DNA of 64,000 bases from MKSF01 sp037190225. Its GTDB lineage: Bacteria; Bacteroidota; Bacteroidia; Chitinophagales; Chitinophagaceae. Each line of letters begins with the position of its first letter. Position 1 is the first letter of the stretch. The translations under genes and the position numbers were made by a program. This document shows, piece by piece, positions 26,707-36,694 of this stretch. The stretch covers positions 32,245 to 96,244 of the forward strand of contig JBBCJL010000019.1 in NCBI GenBank assembly GCA_037190225.1, written 5' to 3'. The notes under the pieces are model-generated. The model saw nothing but the letters and a program-made list of their open reading frames with translations, did no database searches and was not told where the DNA came from.

Positions 26707-27813
26707 TCAGTATTGCTGCCCCAGGCTGGAGAGCAATTGCGGCCAGTTGGCTTTTCCCTTATTCTTCCCGAGGCGCACAATGACCAGGTTCTTTTCCGGG
26801 TACACATAAATATATTGTCCCAATATGCCCCTTGCCAGGAAATCGCCCTGCGCGGAGGGCATCCACCACTGGTACTGGTAGTACCATGCGCTGCCGTTCA
26901 GGGTATCGTCGTTTCTTATGGATTGCTCCACCCAGGAGGCGGATACGATCTGTTGGCCGTTCCAGTTCCCTTTGTTCAGGTACAGGCGTCCTATCCTGGC
27001 AAAATCCCGGGCGCGCGCATTGACACAGCAGAATGTTTTTTCCAGGCCGTTCTTTTTCCGGTCCAGGCTCCAGCTGGCATCATATTCCATGCCGAGCGGC
27101 CGCCACAGCTTTTCCTCGGCGTAGTCGCTTACTGTTCTTGTTTTCAGCGCGCGTTCCAGCACCAGTCCCAGCAGCTGGGTATTGCCGCTGGCGTACTCAA
27201 ACTGCAGTCCGGGATCTGACTTTAATTTCATCTTCCTGATAGCCCTGCGGAGATTGCGGCCGTAGTAAAAAGTGGCTACATCCCCGAACGGGTTGGTATA
27301 TCCTTCATTATACCTGATACCGGAGGTCATCTGCAGGAGATGCGCTATGGTTACCTTATCGAACCCGCTTTGCTTCAGCTCCGGGATATAATTGGTCACC
27401 GGCTCCTCTACGGATGCTATCAGCTGATCATCTATGGCGCAGCCGATCAGGATGGAGGTGATGGACTTGGCAACGGAAAAGGAAGGTACGATGGAAGCGG
27501 CATCATAGCCCCTGAAATACTTTTCATACTGGATGGTATCGTTCTGTATGATCAGGAAGGCCACTGTCTGGTTATCTTCCAGGTATTTTTCAAACGGGTA
27601 GTCCTGCCCGTCAATATGCAGCGCTTTGGGTACCTTTCCGGTAGCAGCTACGGGGAACAGGTAAGGAGTGCCGCCTTTTTCGATCGTCCTGGAAGGAAAC
27701 TTGCGGTAGTCCTTGATGTCCGCAAAATTATAATAGACAAAGCGCCCCACCTTGCAGGAGCCGAGACACAGCCCGGAAAGCAGCAGGAGGCATATATATT
27801 TGACTGTGCTCAT
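26707..27813 (-). CDS. Beta-lactamase-like serine hydrolase lipoprotein
   Basis: A 368-aa member of the class C beta-lactamase/penicillin-binding fold. It has a lipoprotein signal with Cys in LCLGSCK. The SxxK nucleophile motif is in SFSVAKS and the Tyr motif in FEYASGN; the third motif is degenerate (ARGILGQYIYV). Such proteins are usually esterases or D-Ala peptidases rather than antibiotic resistance enzymes, and I make no resistance claim. It is a single gene on the minus strand after the OmpH-like gene. Confidence 0.85.
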   Translation of the reverse strand: MSTVKYICLLLLSGLCLGSCKVGRFVYYNFADIKDYRKFPSRTIEKGGTPYLFPVAATGKVPKALHIDGQDYPFEKYLEDNQTVAFLIIQNDTIQYEKYFRGYDAASIVPSFSVAKSITSILIGCAIDDQLIASVEEPVTNYIPELKQSGFDKVTIAHLLQMTSGIRYNEGYTNPFGDVATFYYGRNLRRAIRKMKLKSDPGLQFEYASGNTQLLGLVLERALKTRTVSDYAEEKLWRPLGMEYDASWSLDRKKNGLEKTFCCVNARARDFARIGRLYLNKGNWNGQQIVSASWVEQSIRNDDTLNGSAWYYQYQWWMPSAQGDFLARGILGQYIYVYPEKNLVIVRLGKNKGKANWPQLLSSLGQQY

Positions 27814-27958
27814 TGGAATGCCGGATTTAGGATCGGAACGGGAACAGCACGGTGCAACTGGTAAGCTGTTTCCTGGTCGTTGTGATCAAATGATAAAACC
27901 GGTCAACAACAATGTCAGCCGGCTTTACCAGTAAACATAAGAATATAAGGGGATATGT

Positions 27959-28588
27959 TTATTTTTTTGTTGAATCCGCCGGTGCGGCAGGCTTGGATGG
28001 GCCGCCTTTCTTATACAGCTCGTTCAGCCCGTTGACCACATCGTCAGTAATATCCAGCGCAGGATTGGCATACAATACCAGGGATACCCCGTACTGGTAG
28101 CTTAAGATATAATCATACTTGCCATCCTTGTTGTAGGAAGCCAGGAAATCATCCACTTTCTTCCTGTAATCGGTCTGGAAAGAATCCGTTTTAGCCATCA
28201 GGCGGTTAGACATACCCTGCATTTTCTGCTGGTAATTCTGCTCCATGGACTGGATACGGCCGCCAATGGTCTCGTATTCTTCCTGGGAAATGGTTTTATC
28301 GTTCACTTTCTTCTGTAAAGTGGCATATTGTCCTTTGATAGCCTGTTCCAGCTGCTTCAATTCAGCTTCCATAGCTTTCTGTTCCGCTTCAAATCTTGCT
28401 TTTCCGTCCACGATGTACTGGTATTTGGTATCCAGGGTATCGAGATTGACATAAGCTATTTTGGTGGTGACTTCAGCAGCGGTATTGGAAGCCTTGCCGG
28501 TGGCTGGCTGTCCTTTTTTATCGCCGCAGGACTGGAAAATCATCAGGCCTCCTATAGCCAGGACAGATAAAAGGGATGTTAACTTCAT
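27959..28588 (-). CDS. OmpH/Skp-family periplasmic chaperone-like lipoprotein
   Basis: 209 aa. ATG 28588 gives a lipoprotein-type signal (MKLTSLLSVLAIGGLMIFQSC). The body is the OmpH/Skp pattern: IAYVNLDTLDTKYQYIVDGK, a long charged coiled coil (about 75-165, RFEAEQKAMEAELKQLEQ), and a C-terminal beta segment. Skp proteins hold unfolded outer-membrane proteins. Here the lipid anchor and a C-terminal tail (KKGGPSKPAAPADSTKK) suggest a membrane-tethered version. It stands apart from bam genes. Confidence 0.82.
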   Translation of the reverse strand: MKLTSLLSVLAIGGLMIFQSCGDKKGQPATGKASNTAAEVTTKIAYVNLDTLDTKYQYIVDGKARFEAEQKAMEAELKQLEQAIKGQYATLQKKVNDKTISQEEYETIGGRIQSMEQNYQQKMQGMSNRLMAKTDSFQTDYRKKVDDFLASYNKDGKYDYILSYQYGVSLVLYANPALDITDDVVNGLNELYKKGGPSKPAAPADSTKK

Positions 28589-28698
28589 TATGATTGCTTT
28601 ATTAAGGTGCGAATTTACCAAGATTACGTGTAATATATATAGCTAAAAATATGGTTATAGATTAATTAAATGTTAATGGATGGTATTGCTGTAACATG

Positions 28699-31035
28699 CT
28701 ATTCTCTTTGTCCGGTTTCCTCCGGGGATTCCGGGTGCATCATGTGCCTGTATTTATTGTACAGGAATGAAATGATGAGCAGCAGGATACCGAGGATGAT
28801 GAATATGATGGTCTTCGACAGGGTATTCAGGTGTGCCAGGTCGTAAAAGAACAATTTAAGCAGGGTCACGCCGAAGAGCACCATGGCCGCGATACGGATA
28901 TAGGGCCTGGATCTGAAGATACCTTTACAGATCAGGTAGAGCGAGCAGGTTCCCCAGAGGATGGATAGCCCGAGCTTGTAAGTATGGTTATAACCGGCCA
29001 TATCCAGCCATTGTATCAGCTCGCTGCTGAGTATCCAGATGCCGGTGGCATAGGCAGCAAGCGCTACCGCCTGCCGGATACCTTTTTCGGGATAATAGCG
29101 TTGCTGCAGCCTGCTGTTGAAGAGCAGCAGCAGCAACGCCAGGGCTATGCAGATATACCGCAACAGCAGCCAGCTGCCGGACATACGGAACGCGGCACGG
29201 TATTCGGGAACCAGGAAATATTCCCGCAATTCGCTGATATTATATAACCCGATCACGAGGAAAATGAGGAGCAGCAGGTAATTAAGGCCCAGCTGTAAGG
29301 CCGTACCGGCGCGCTGTTTCGTGTACCGGAGCACAAGCAGGCTTGTTACCGATAGGAACAGGAAATTGTAGATCAGCAGCCAGGTGGCGGAGAGGCTGGT
29401 GTAAAACTGGTAAAAGGTATCTGCCAGCTGCTGGTCCTGTTGGCTGTACCGCCTGTATCTGATGATTCTTTGAAGCGCAGTGTGACCTGTTATTTCCATT
29501 GTGCCGGTAATGTAAAGTATAAGGGCTCCGCAAATAGTATATACCAGTGAAAGCGCTGATTGACGGGTGTTTACAGCAGCAGGATGCTTTTTGATGACCC
29601 AGGCGTGACCCAGGACCAGCACGCCGGCAGCTATGGATGATAGGGTTGGTGCGTTCAGTAAAGGCCATTGCCGGAGCGTCCTGTCGATGAACGAAGGAGT
29701 GAACCAGTCTGCCGTGATGCTGATGCAGCCCAGCGCAAATACGATATAGCTCAGCTTTTCAAGGAAAGGCAGCGCTCTTTTCCTGGCAGTCCACAGGAAC
29801 AGCAGGGATTCCGTCAGCCAGAGGATCGTAACGAAATAACCGTTAAACTGGATAGGAATACTGATGGTCAGGAAACTTAATCCGAGGCTCAGGAACAGGT
29901 AGAAAGCGGTCTCCCCGGGTTGTTTTTTATAGAAATAGTAGCATACCGAAAGGTGGAAAACGGCAGTGGCCATTGTGAAGAACCCGGTAAGCAATACATC
30001 TTTGGATAAGGCTTCCGTCAGCAGGTAGCCTGTAGCGAAGAAGCAGAGGGCATTCAGTACCAGTGAGAGCATGACCAGGCGGTGCGGCTTGTCCGGGCCC
30101 GACCGGAACAGCAGGATAAGCGTCAGCACCGGCAGGAGAAAGAAAACGATGGCAAAGCCGAACAGGGTAAGCGTATGGCCCGTATGCTCGTGCAGCAGGT
30201 ACCAGGCCAGCAGCACCAGCCAGGAAGTGACGGAGGCCAGCAGATGGGAGCTGTACCAGCGTTGCCTGTACACGATATAATAGATGCCCAGGTTAATGAT
30301 GGCCATATAGCTCAGCAGCAATACAGGCGTTCCGGTATCTTCTCCCAGAAGCACCGGCAGGGCGTAGGCGCCTACCATGCCCAGGACGGATATGATCTCC
30401 TTATCATACTTCAGGGCGGCAAGCACGGTAAAGATAGTGAACAGCAGCATCAGCCCGAAAGCTATAGTAAGACCCAGCAGGTGGTAATGGGTATAGGCAG
30501 CGTAGGTCAGGAAATACAGCGAGGTCATAGCGCCGCTCAGCAATACCGCGCTGAAATTATGATACTTTGTCTTCAGCCGGTAAGCAAAGCCCAGCAGCCC
30601 CAATCCCAGCACATATCCGGTTATGATCCTTGTTGCCGGGCTGATCAGGTCCTTGTCTATCGCGTATTTCGCGCCTATGATGATGCCTATTACCAGAATA
30701 ACGATACCGATCTTGTTGATCAGGTTCTCCCCGATAAACTTTTCCCAGTTCAGGGCAGATGCCTTTTTCCCGGCAGGAGCAGTGGCACGGGTGATAGGAG
30801 AAAATGCCTCACCCACTACAGGAACGACAGGAGATACAGGTGTTACGGGCACAGCCGGGTGTTCATCCGGAGTATCAGCAGTGGGTAGCTGATGTTCCGG
30901 GAAACGGGCTTCCAGGTGCTGCAGGCGTTGCTGGAGACGCCGGATAGCGGCATCCTGCTCCTGCTGCTGTAATTGGAGCAGGGAGAGCTGCTGCCTGATA
31001 TATGATAATTCCTTTTGCGGTTCTGGATCCTGCAT
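28699..31035 (-). CDS. DUF2339 multi-pass membrane protein
   Basis: 778 aa. An N-terminal coiled coil (about residues 8-50, Gln/Leu/Arg-rich heptads) and a proline-rich linker precede NWEKFIGENLINKIGIVILVIGIIIG, the usual opening of the DUF2339 membrane region. Over twenty hydrophobic segments follow to the C-terminus. The family has no known biochemical function. The DoxX-family gene upstream lies 26 nt away on the same strand, which suggests cotranscription. Confidence 0.85.
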   Translation of the reverse strand: MQDPEPQKELSYIRQQLSLLQLQQQEQDAAIRRLQQRLQHLEARFPEHQLPTADTPDEHPAVPVTPVSPVVPVVGEAFSPITRATAPAGKKASALNWEKFIGENLINKIGIVILVIGIIIGAKYAIDKDLISPATRIITGYVLGLGLLGFAYRLKTKYHNFSAVLLSGAMTSLYFLTYAAYTHYHLLGLTIAFGLMLLFTIFTVLAALKYDKEIISVLGMVGAYALPVLLGEDTGTPVLLLSYMAIINLGIYYIVYRQRWYSSHLLASVTSWLVLLAWYLLHEHTGHTLTLFGFAIVFFLLPVLTLILLFRSGPDKPHRLVMLSLVLNALCFFATGYLLTEALSKDVLLTGFFTMATAVFHLSVCYYFYKKQPGETAFYLFLSLGLSFLTISIPIQFNGYFVTILWLTESLLFLWTARKRALPFLEKLSYIVFALGCISITADWFTPSFIDRTLRQWPLLNAPTLSSIAAGVLVLGHAWVIKKHPAAVNTRQSALSLVYTICGALILYITGTMEITGHTALQRIIRYRRYSQQDQQLADTFYQFYTSLSATWLLIYNFLFLSVTSLLVLRYTKQRAGTALQLGLNYLLLLIFLVIGLYNISELREYFLVPEYRAAFRMSGSWLLLRYICIALALLLLLFNSRLQQRYYPEKGIRQAVALAAYATGIWILSSELIQWLDMAGYNHTYKLGLSILWGTCSLYLICKGIFRSRPYIRIAAMVLFGVTLLKLFFYDLAHLNTLSKTIIFIILGILLLIISFLYNKYRHMMHPESPEETGQRE

Positions 31036-31061
31036 ATGGTCGGTTTGGGAATGAAAGGTAT

Positions 31062-31478
31062 TTACCTGGATTTATAAATGAACTTTTGGTCCAGGCTGTA
31101 CTTACCGGGACCTAATATCAGAATCAGCACATATCCTGTAAAGAAAAAGATAACGGACTCGTATTTTCCGATCAGCGCCCATTCGTGCTGCTGCATGATC
31201 ACCAGCATCGTAATGATCAAGGGCAGCGTTGCCAAGCGAGTGAACAGACCGGCTATGAGCAGCAGGCTGCAAAAGAACTCCGCGAAGACGGCCAGTCCCA
31301 GCGATAAGGTGCTGCCCAGACCCATAAAATCCATAAAGGCCGCCTTTTTTTGATCGAAGCCGGCCAGCTTGGGCCAGCCATGGGCAGGTATCATCGTGAC
31401 ACCCCATACGACCCGAAGTATAAGCAGGGCAAGATGGACCGCGGCAGGTCCGGGCCTGCCGAACAGGAATTTTTTCAT
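31062..31478 (-). CDS. DoxX family membrane protein
   Basis: 138 aa with four membrane helices. DoxX hallmarks are LLILRVVWGVTMIPAHGWPKL, FAEFFCSLLLIAGLFTRLA and YVLILILGPGKYSLD. ATG 31478 (MKKFLFGRPG) is preferred to the longer frame from 31562, whose first codons fall in a dispersed repeat. It precedes the DUF2339 gene by 26 nt. DoxX-type proteins have been linked to redox and thiol stress, but the role here is not defined. Confidence 0.85.
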   Translation of the reverse strand: MKKFLFGRPGPAAVHLALLILRVVWGVTMIPAHGWPKLAGFDQKKAAFMDFMGLGSTLSLGLAVFAEFFCSLLLIAGLFTRLATLPLIITMLVIMQQHEWALIGKYESVIFFFTGYVLILILGPGKYSLDQKFIYKSR

Positions 31479-31534
31479 GAGCATAAGCGCTTTGATTGGA
31501 ATAAAGATACACATTTTATGTCCAATGCGCCGGT

Positions 31535-31650
31535 CAAAAGATACTATAGTGTGCCTGGGCATTCCGAACGGATGTGAGGAATCTCTGTCCTGCTTTATAG
31601 CTTATCCTTACAGCTTCCATATGATGGCTTGTTACTTATATATAGTCATT
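31535..31650. repeat. Dispersed intergenic repeat, copy R1
   Basis: This ~115-bp segment matches 44056-44175 at roughly 80% identity by eye. Shared blocks are AAAAGATACTA, CGGATGTGAGGAATCTCTGTC (minus its last base), TAGCTTATCC and GATGGCT. The core is an imperfect palindrome, ATTCC (31561-31565) / GGAAT (31578-31582). It lies in the spacer between divergent doxX and tex. Confidence 0.85.
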
Positions 31651-31773
31651 ATATATTTATTACAGGGATGTTTTTAAGATGGTTATAATGTGTATAAAGT
31701 CTTTCATTATTACACCTGAAGCTTGGCAAGATTACCTATATTCGCAGTCCGGATTTTTTTAAATATCAGAATT

Positions 31774-34002
31774 ATGTCAGTAGAATTCAGTGCCATTGTT
31801 TCCCAAAAGCTCAATATTAAAGAACAGTACGTAAAGGCCGTGCTGACCCTTACAGCGGAAGGGGCTACGATCCCGTTCATTGCCCGTTATCGTAAAGATC
31901 AGACAGGCGCCCTGGATGAGGTGGCCATTGCCCAGATCATTGATAGCGCTAAATTTGAAAAGGAATTTGCCGACCGTAAAGTATTTATAGAGAAAACCAT
32001 TACGGAGCAGGGTAAAATGACAGCGGAGCTCCAGGGTAAGCTGGATGCTGCCGTTACGCTGAATCAGCTGGAAGATATCTACCTGCCTTACAAGCCTAAA
32101 AGGAAAACCAAAGCGCAGACGGCACGTGAGAACGGCCTGGAGCCCCTGGCTCTGCTGGTACTGGAGCAGACCGGTGCCGACCTGGAAGCGGAAGCGGCCA
32201 AATATACCGGCGAGAAAGTACCCGATACGGCTGCTGCTTTACAGGGTGCGAGAGATATTATTGCTGAAATGATCAACGAGGATGCGGCCATCCGTACCGG
32301 TCTCCGTAACCTTTTTGAAAAAGAAGGACAGCTGGTCAGCACGGTGATCGAAGATAAGAAGGAAGAAGGGGCCAAATATAAGGATTACTTTGAATTCAGC
32401 GAACGGATAGCGCAGGTGCCATCCCATCGTATTCTCGCTATCATGCGGGGGTTTATGGAGGGCTACCTGAGAATGTCCATTCTGCCCGATGAGGAAACCG
32501 CCCTGGAGAAAATAGGCCGTCAATATCTTAAGCCCGGTAATGCTGCCGGTACGGAACTGGTGAAGAAGGCTGTCCGTGACGCTTACAGGAGGCTTTTACA
32601 GCCCAGCCTGGAAAGTGAATTCCGCCTGGCGCTGAAGACCAAGGCGGATGAGGAGGCCATTACCGTATTCGCGGAAAACCTTAGGCAGCTCCTGCTATCG
32701 TCCCCTTTGGGCGGTAAAAGGATACTGGCCATTGATCCCGGGTACCGTACAGGCTGTAAGGTGGTTGTGCTGGATGAAAAGGGCGACCTGCTGACTACCG
32801 ACCTGATATATATACACGAAAAAAACTATAAGCTCACCGAGGCTGAGCAGACCATCAGGAAGCACTTTAATCACTACCGGATCCAGGTATTTGCCATCGG
32901 TGACGGGACTGCGGGCCGGGAAACGGAGCAATTCATCAAAAAGCTGGGACTGGATGCGGCTGTTTTCCTGGTGAATGAAGACGGGGCGTCCGTATACTCC
33001 GCCTCGGAAACGGCACGGGAAGAATTCCCTGATTATGACATTACGGTCCGCGGCGCGGTCAGCATAGGCCGGAGATTGATGGACCCGCTTGCGGAGCTGG
33101 TGAAGATAGACCCCAAATCCATCGGGGTGGGCCAATACCAGCATGACGTCAACCAGGTCCGGCTGAAGGAAAAGCTGGACCAGACGGTAGAAAGCTGCGT
33201 GAATGCGGTAGGTGTCAACCTGAATACCGCCGGGAAGCATCTGCTGCGCTATGTGAGCGGTATCGGGCCGGGTATCGCGGATAATATCGTACAATACAGG
33301 AAAGAAATAGGTAGGTTCTCCAACAGGAAGCAGCTCCTGAAAGTGACCAGGCTGGGCAATAAGGCCTTTGAGCAATGTGCCGGCTTCCTGCGTATAAAGG
33401 AGGGCGAGCATCCGCTGGATGCCAGCGGGGTACACCCGGAATCATACCATATCGTGGAGCAGATGTGTAAGGACCTCTCTGTGAACGTGGCGGATATTAT
33501 AGGCAATGAAGCGGTCATCAGGCAGATCGTTCCACAGAAATATGTATCGGAAACGATAGGCCTGCATACCATACAGGATATCATAAAGGAATTGCAAAAG
33601 CCGGGCCTGGATCCGCGCAGCGAATTGCAGTCCTTTGAATTTGCCGATATTTACAGCATTGATGACGTGCGTGTGGGTATGACTGTGCCGGGCATTGTGA
33701 CCAATATTACCCGTTTCGGCGCCTTTGTGGACATCGGGGTGAAGCAGGACGGCCTGGTGCACGTTTCGGAGATATCTCACGAGTATATCACGGACCCTTC
33801 CGAAAAGCTGAAGCTCAACGATAAGGTCGAAGTGCTGGTAACGGAAGTGGACCTGCCGCGTAAACGTATAGCCTTGTCCATTAAGCAGACCCAGCAGGTA
33901 CCTGCCAGGTCATCCGGGCAGAAGAAAGGACCTAAGCAGGCAACTGACAGCAATAATATGGATGATGCTATGAGCCTGCTCAGGAAAAAGTTCGGGAAAT
34001 AA
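31774..34002 (+). CDS. Tex-type RNA-binding transcription accessory protein
   Basis: 742 aa. Domains in order: helical Tex N-terminus (FIARYRKDQTGALDE at about 37), YqgF/RNase H-like domain (ILAIDPGYRTGCKVVVLD, about 315), helix-hairpin-helix pair (LLRYVSGIGPGIADNIVQYR) and a C-terminal S1 domain (VGMTVPGIVTNITRFGAFVD, about 630-710). It is a cytosolic nucleic-acid-binding protein that affects transcription. ATG 31774 starts the conserved MSVEFSAIVSQ; the longer frame from 31723 is not supported. Confidence 0.93.
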   Translation: MSVEFSAIVSQKLNIKEQYVKAVLTLTAEGATIPFIARYRKDQTGALDEVAIAQIIDSAKFEKEFADRKVFIEKTITEQGKMTAELQGKLDAAVTLNQLEDIYLPYKPKRKTKAQTARENGLEPLALLVLEQTGADLEAEAAKYTGEKVPDTAAALQGARDIIAEMINEDAAIRTGLRNLFEKEGQLVSTVIEDKKEEGAKYKDYFEFSERIAQVPSHRILAIMRGFMEGYLRMSILPDEETALEKIGRQYLKPGNAAGTELVKKAVRDAYRRLLQPSLESEFRLALKTKADEEAITVFAENLRQLLLSSPLGGKRILAIDPGYRTGCKVVVLDEKGDLLTTDLIYIHEKNYKLTEAEQTIRKHFNHYRIQVFAIGDGTAGRETEQFIKKLGLDAAVFLVNEDGASVYSASETAREEFPDYDITVRGAVSIGRRLMDPLAELVKIDPKSIGVGQYQHDVNQVRLKEKLDQTVESCVNAVGVNLNTAGKHLLRYVSGIGPGIADNIVQYRKEIGRFSNRKQLLKVTRLGNKAFEQCAGFLRIKEGEHPLDASGVHPESYHIVEQMCKDLSVNVADIIGNEAVIRQIVPQKYVSETIGLHTIQDIIKELQKPGLDPRSELQSFEFADIYSIDDVRVGMTVPGIVTNITRFGAFVDIGVKQDGLVHVSEISHEYITDPSEKLKLNDKVEVLVTEVDLPRKRIALSIKQTQQVPARSSGQKKGPKQATDSNNMDDAMSLLRKKFGK

Positions 34003-34161
34003 ACGCAGGCATTACCAGGCTTTAATATATACAGCTCCCGGCACACCCGCCGGGAGTGTATCAATATGACAATAGGAGTAATTTAAAACACTGCTACGGT
34101 TTTGTTGCTGAAATTTGTACTAACTTAGAGTACCCAATTAAATCTTTTCGTTTTCGTTCGT

Positions 34162-36648
34162 ATGTTGTTATCCGGAATAATCAAAGCATGTAAGGGCAGC
34201 CCGTCGGGACCCTTTGAAGATGTGGAAATCGATGAATTTGTAACTGATACCAGGAAAATAAAAAATGCTTCAAGAGCCGTTTTTATCGCCCTGAAGGCTT
34301 ACCGGGACGGACACGATTTTATAGGTGACGCCTACCAGAAAGGGATACGGTATTTTATCATTTCGGCTGATGCGGATGCGGCGAATTTCCCCGGGTCGGT
34401 CTTTATAAAGGTAGAGCATAGCCTGACCGCATTGCAGCAGGTGGCCCAGGCGCACCGTTCCGGCTTTCATTTTCCTGTTATCGGCATAACGGGCAGCAAT
34501 GGTAAAACGATCATCAAGGAATGGCTGGGGCAGTTACTTGCCCCGGATTATAATATCGTAAAAAGTCCCAAAAGCTATAATTCACAGATAGGGGTGGCCT
34601 TATCCGTGCTGAAGATGCAGCCGGACAATGAGCTGGGCATCTTTGAAGCGGGCATTTCCCAGCCCGGTGAAATGTCACGGCTCTATAATATGATCAGGCC
34701 TAATATTGGGATCTTTACTAATATCAATGAAGCGCATAACGAGGGCTTCCTGAATGAAAGGCAGAAGATCAATGAAAAGCTGCAGCTCTTCAGGCAGGCC
34801 GACCTGATCGTATATAATAAGGACTACCTGCTGCTGCATGAGAATATCGTTGGCTTTACACACCTGGTCAAAGAAGGTACAGATGGCCTGCAGCTGTTTG
34901 ACTGGAGCTTCAATACGCCTGCCATGCTGCGTATAACAGGCACGGAAACAGCAGGGCAGCACACCGCTATTAAAGCGCTTTATAACGGCAACCAGATATA
35001 CATTACCATTCCCTTTAAGGATAAGGCATATATTGAGAATGCTATTCACTGCTGGTGCATCCTGCTGCACCTGGATGTACCGGAGAACACGATAAGGGAG
35101 CGTATGAAGCAACTGCAGCCGATAGCTATGAGGCTGGAGCTGAAGCACGGTATCAATAACAGCATTATCGTGAACGATACCTATAACAGCGACCTGACCT
35201 CCCTGAATATAGCCCTGGACTTCCTGGCGCAGCAGCCGCTCACCAACAGGGTGCTTATCTTATCGGACATGCTGCAGATAGGTATGCCGGATATGGAAGT
35301 CTATAACGAAGTGGTGCAGCAGATCAGGCAGAAGCAGATACAGACATTTATAGGTATCGGGCCGTCTATCCAGAAACATAAAAGCATTTTTGAAAATATC
35401 CCGAAGCTGGATGCCTATTTCTTTTCCGGTACGGAAGAATTCATCCGGCAGATCAGCCTGTTCAGGTTTGACCGGCAGGCAGTGCTGCTCAAAGGCTCCC
35501 GGGCTTTCAGGTTTGAAAAGATAGAAAAGATACTGGCAGAAAAGATCCACAATACCGTGCTGGAGATCAATATGTCCGACCTGCTGCACAACCTGAATAT
35601 CTACAGGAATATGCTGCAGCCGGATGTAAGGCTGATGGCTATGGTGAAAGCCTATTCCTACGGCAGCGGCAGCGCCGAGATCGCCAACCAGCTGCAGCTG
35701 GCCGGTGTGGACTACCTGACGGTGGCCTATATTGATGAAGGGATAGATCTCCGGCAGGCAGGTATTACAGCTCCCATTATGGTCATGAATCCCGACCTGC
35801 AGATGCTGGACCGTATGATCATCTGGAACCTGGAACCGGAAGTGTACAATAAAAACTCCCTGCTCCGGGTAGTGGAAGCCGTTAAGGAGCTGGACCTGGA
35901 GAACTATCCCGTGCACATTAAGCTGGATACGGGTATGCACCGGCTGGGATTTGAAGAGCCGGACCTGGAAGCGCTGCTGGATATATTGCTCAATACAACG
36001 GCAGTGAAGGTAAAAAGCATCTTTACGCATCTGGCCGGCAGCGACAGCGAAACATTCAAAGCCTATACGGAACTGCAGCATGCGCAATATGAGCAGCTAA
36101 GCAGGGTCATCATGGATGCGCTTGATTACCCGGTGCTGAGGCATGTATCCAATACCGCGGCCATTACTGCTTACCCGGAAATGCAGTATGATATGGTAAG
36201 GCTGGGGATCGGCCTGTATGGTATAGACACTACGGGAACCGTCCAGCATAAGCTGAAGCCCGTTGCTACCTTAAAGACCCACATTACGCAGATCAAGCAC
36301 CTGAAAGCGGGCGAAACGGTAGGATACAGCAGGAAAGGCGTATTGACGCGTGACAGCAGGATCGCTACCGTCAATATCGGGTATGCCGACGGGTATTCCC
36401 GGCATTTCGGGAACGGTAAGGCGCATATGCTGGTGAACGGGCACCCGGCGCCGCTTGTGGGCGTGGTCTGTATGGATATGTGTATGCTGGATGTGACCGA
36501 TATCGGGGATGTAATGGAAGGTGATGAGGTCATCGTATTCGGGAAAGGACTGCAGATCCAGCAGCTGGCAGCCTGGGCCGGCACCATTCCCTACGAGATA
36601 CTGACCAGCATATCCCAGCGGGTCAAAAGGATCTACATCAATGACTGA
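34162..36648 (+). CDS. Bifunctional MurF ligase - alanine racemase fusion
   Basis: 828 aa. Residues 1 to about 455 are MurF, which adds D-Ala-D-Ala to UDP-MurNAc-tripeptide: ATP loop GSNGKT (about 111-116), then NEAHNEGF and VNDTYNSDLTSL. Residues from about 460 are alanine racemase: PLP lysine in MVKAYSYGSGS (about 496), IKLDTGMHRLGF, and the second catalytic Tyr region CMDMCMLDVTD. One polypeptide therefore makes D-Ala and ligates its dimer. This fusion is known in Bacteroidota. The Ddl ligase that sits between the two steps is not adjacent. Confidence 0.93.
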   Translation: MLLSGIIKACKGSPSGPFEDVEIDEFVTDTRKIKNASRAVFIALKAYRDGHDFIGDAYQKGIRYFIISADADAANFPGSVFIKVEHSLTALQQVAQAHRSGFHFPVIGITGSNGKTIIKEWLGQLLAPDYNIVKSPKSYNSQIGVALSVLKMQPDNELGIFEAGISQPGEMSRLYNMIRPNIGIFTNINEAHNEGFLNERQKINEKLQLFRQADLIVYNKDYLLLHENIVGFTHLVKEGTDGLQLFDWSFNTPAMLRITGTETAGQHTAIKALYNGNQIYITIPFKDKAYIENAIHCWCILLHLDVPENTIRERMKQLQPIAMRLELKHGINNSIIVNDTYNSDLTSLNIALDFLAQQPLTNRVLILSDMLQIGMPDMEVYNEVVQQIRQKQIQTFIGIGPSIQKHKSIFENIPKLDAYFFSGTEEFIRQISLFRFDRQAVLLKGSRAFRFEKIEKILAEKIHNTVLEINMSDLLHNLNIYRNMLQPDVRLMAMVKAYSYGSGSAEIANQLQLAGVDYLTVAYIDEGIDLRQAGITAPIMVMNPDLQMLDRMIIWNLEPEVYNKNSLLRVVEAVKELDLENYPVHIKLDTGMHRLGFEEPDLEALLDILLNTTAVKVKSIFTHLAGSDSETFKAYTELQHAQYEQLSRVIMDALDYPVLRHVSNTAAITAYPEMQYDMVRLGIGLYGIDTTGTVQHKLKPVATLKTHITQIKHLKAGETVGYSRKGVLTRDSRIATVNIGYADGYSRHFGNGKAHMLVNGHPAPLVGVVCMDMCMLDVTDIGDVMEGDEVIVFGKGLQIQQLAAWAGTIPYEILTSISQRVKRIYIND

Positions 36649-36694
36649 TCAGAGAGGCCGGTACAGCCGGACTTAAAGCTATAGTATTCCCCCG

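Noticed and set aside
26707..27813. Antibiotic-resistance beta-lactamase
   Set aside because: The third active-site motif is degenerate and the protein is a lipoprotein serine hydrolase typical of Bacteroidota; resistance is not supported.
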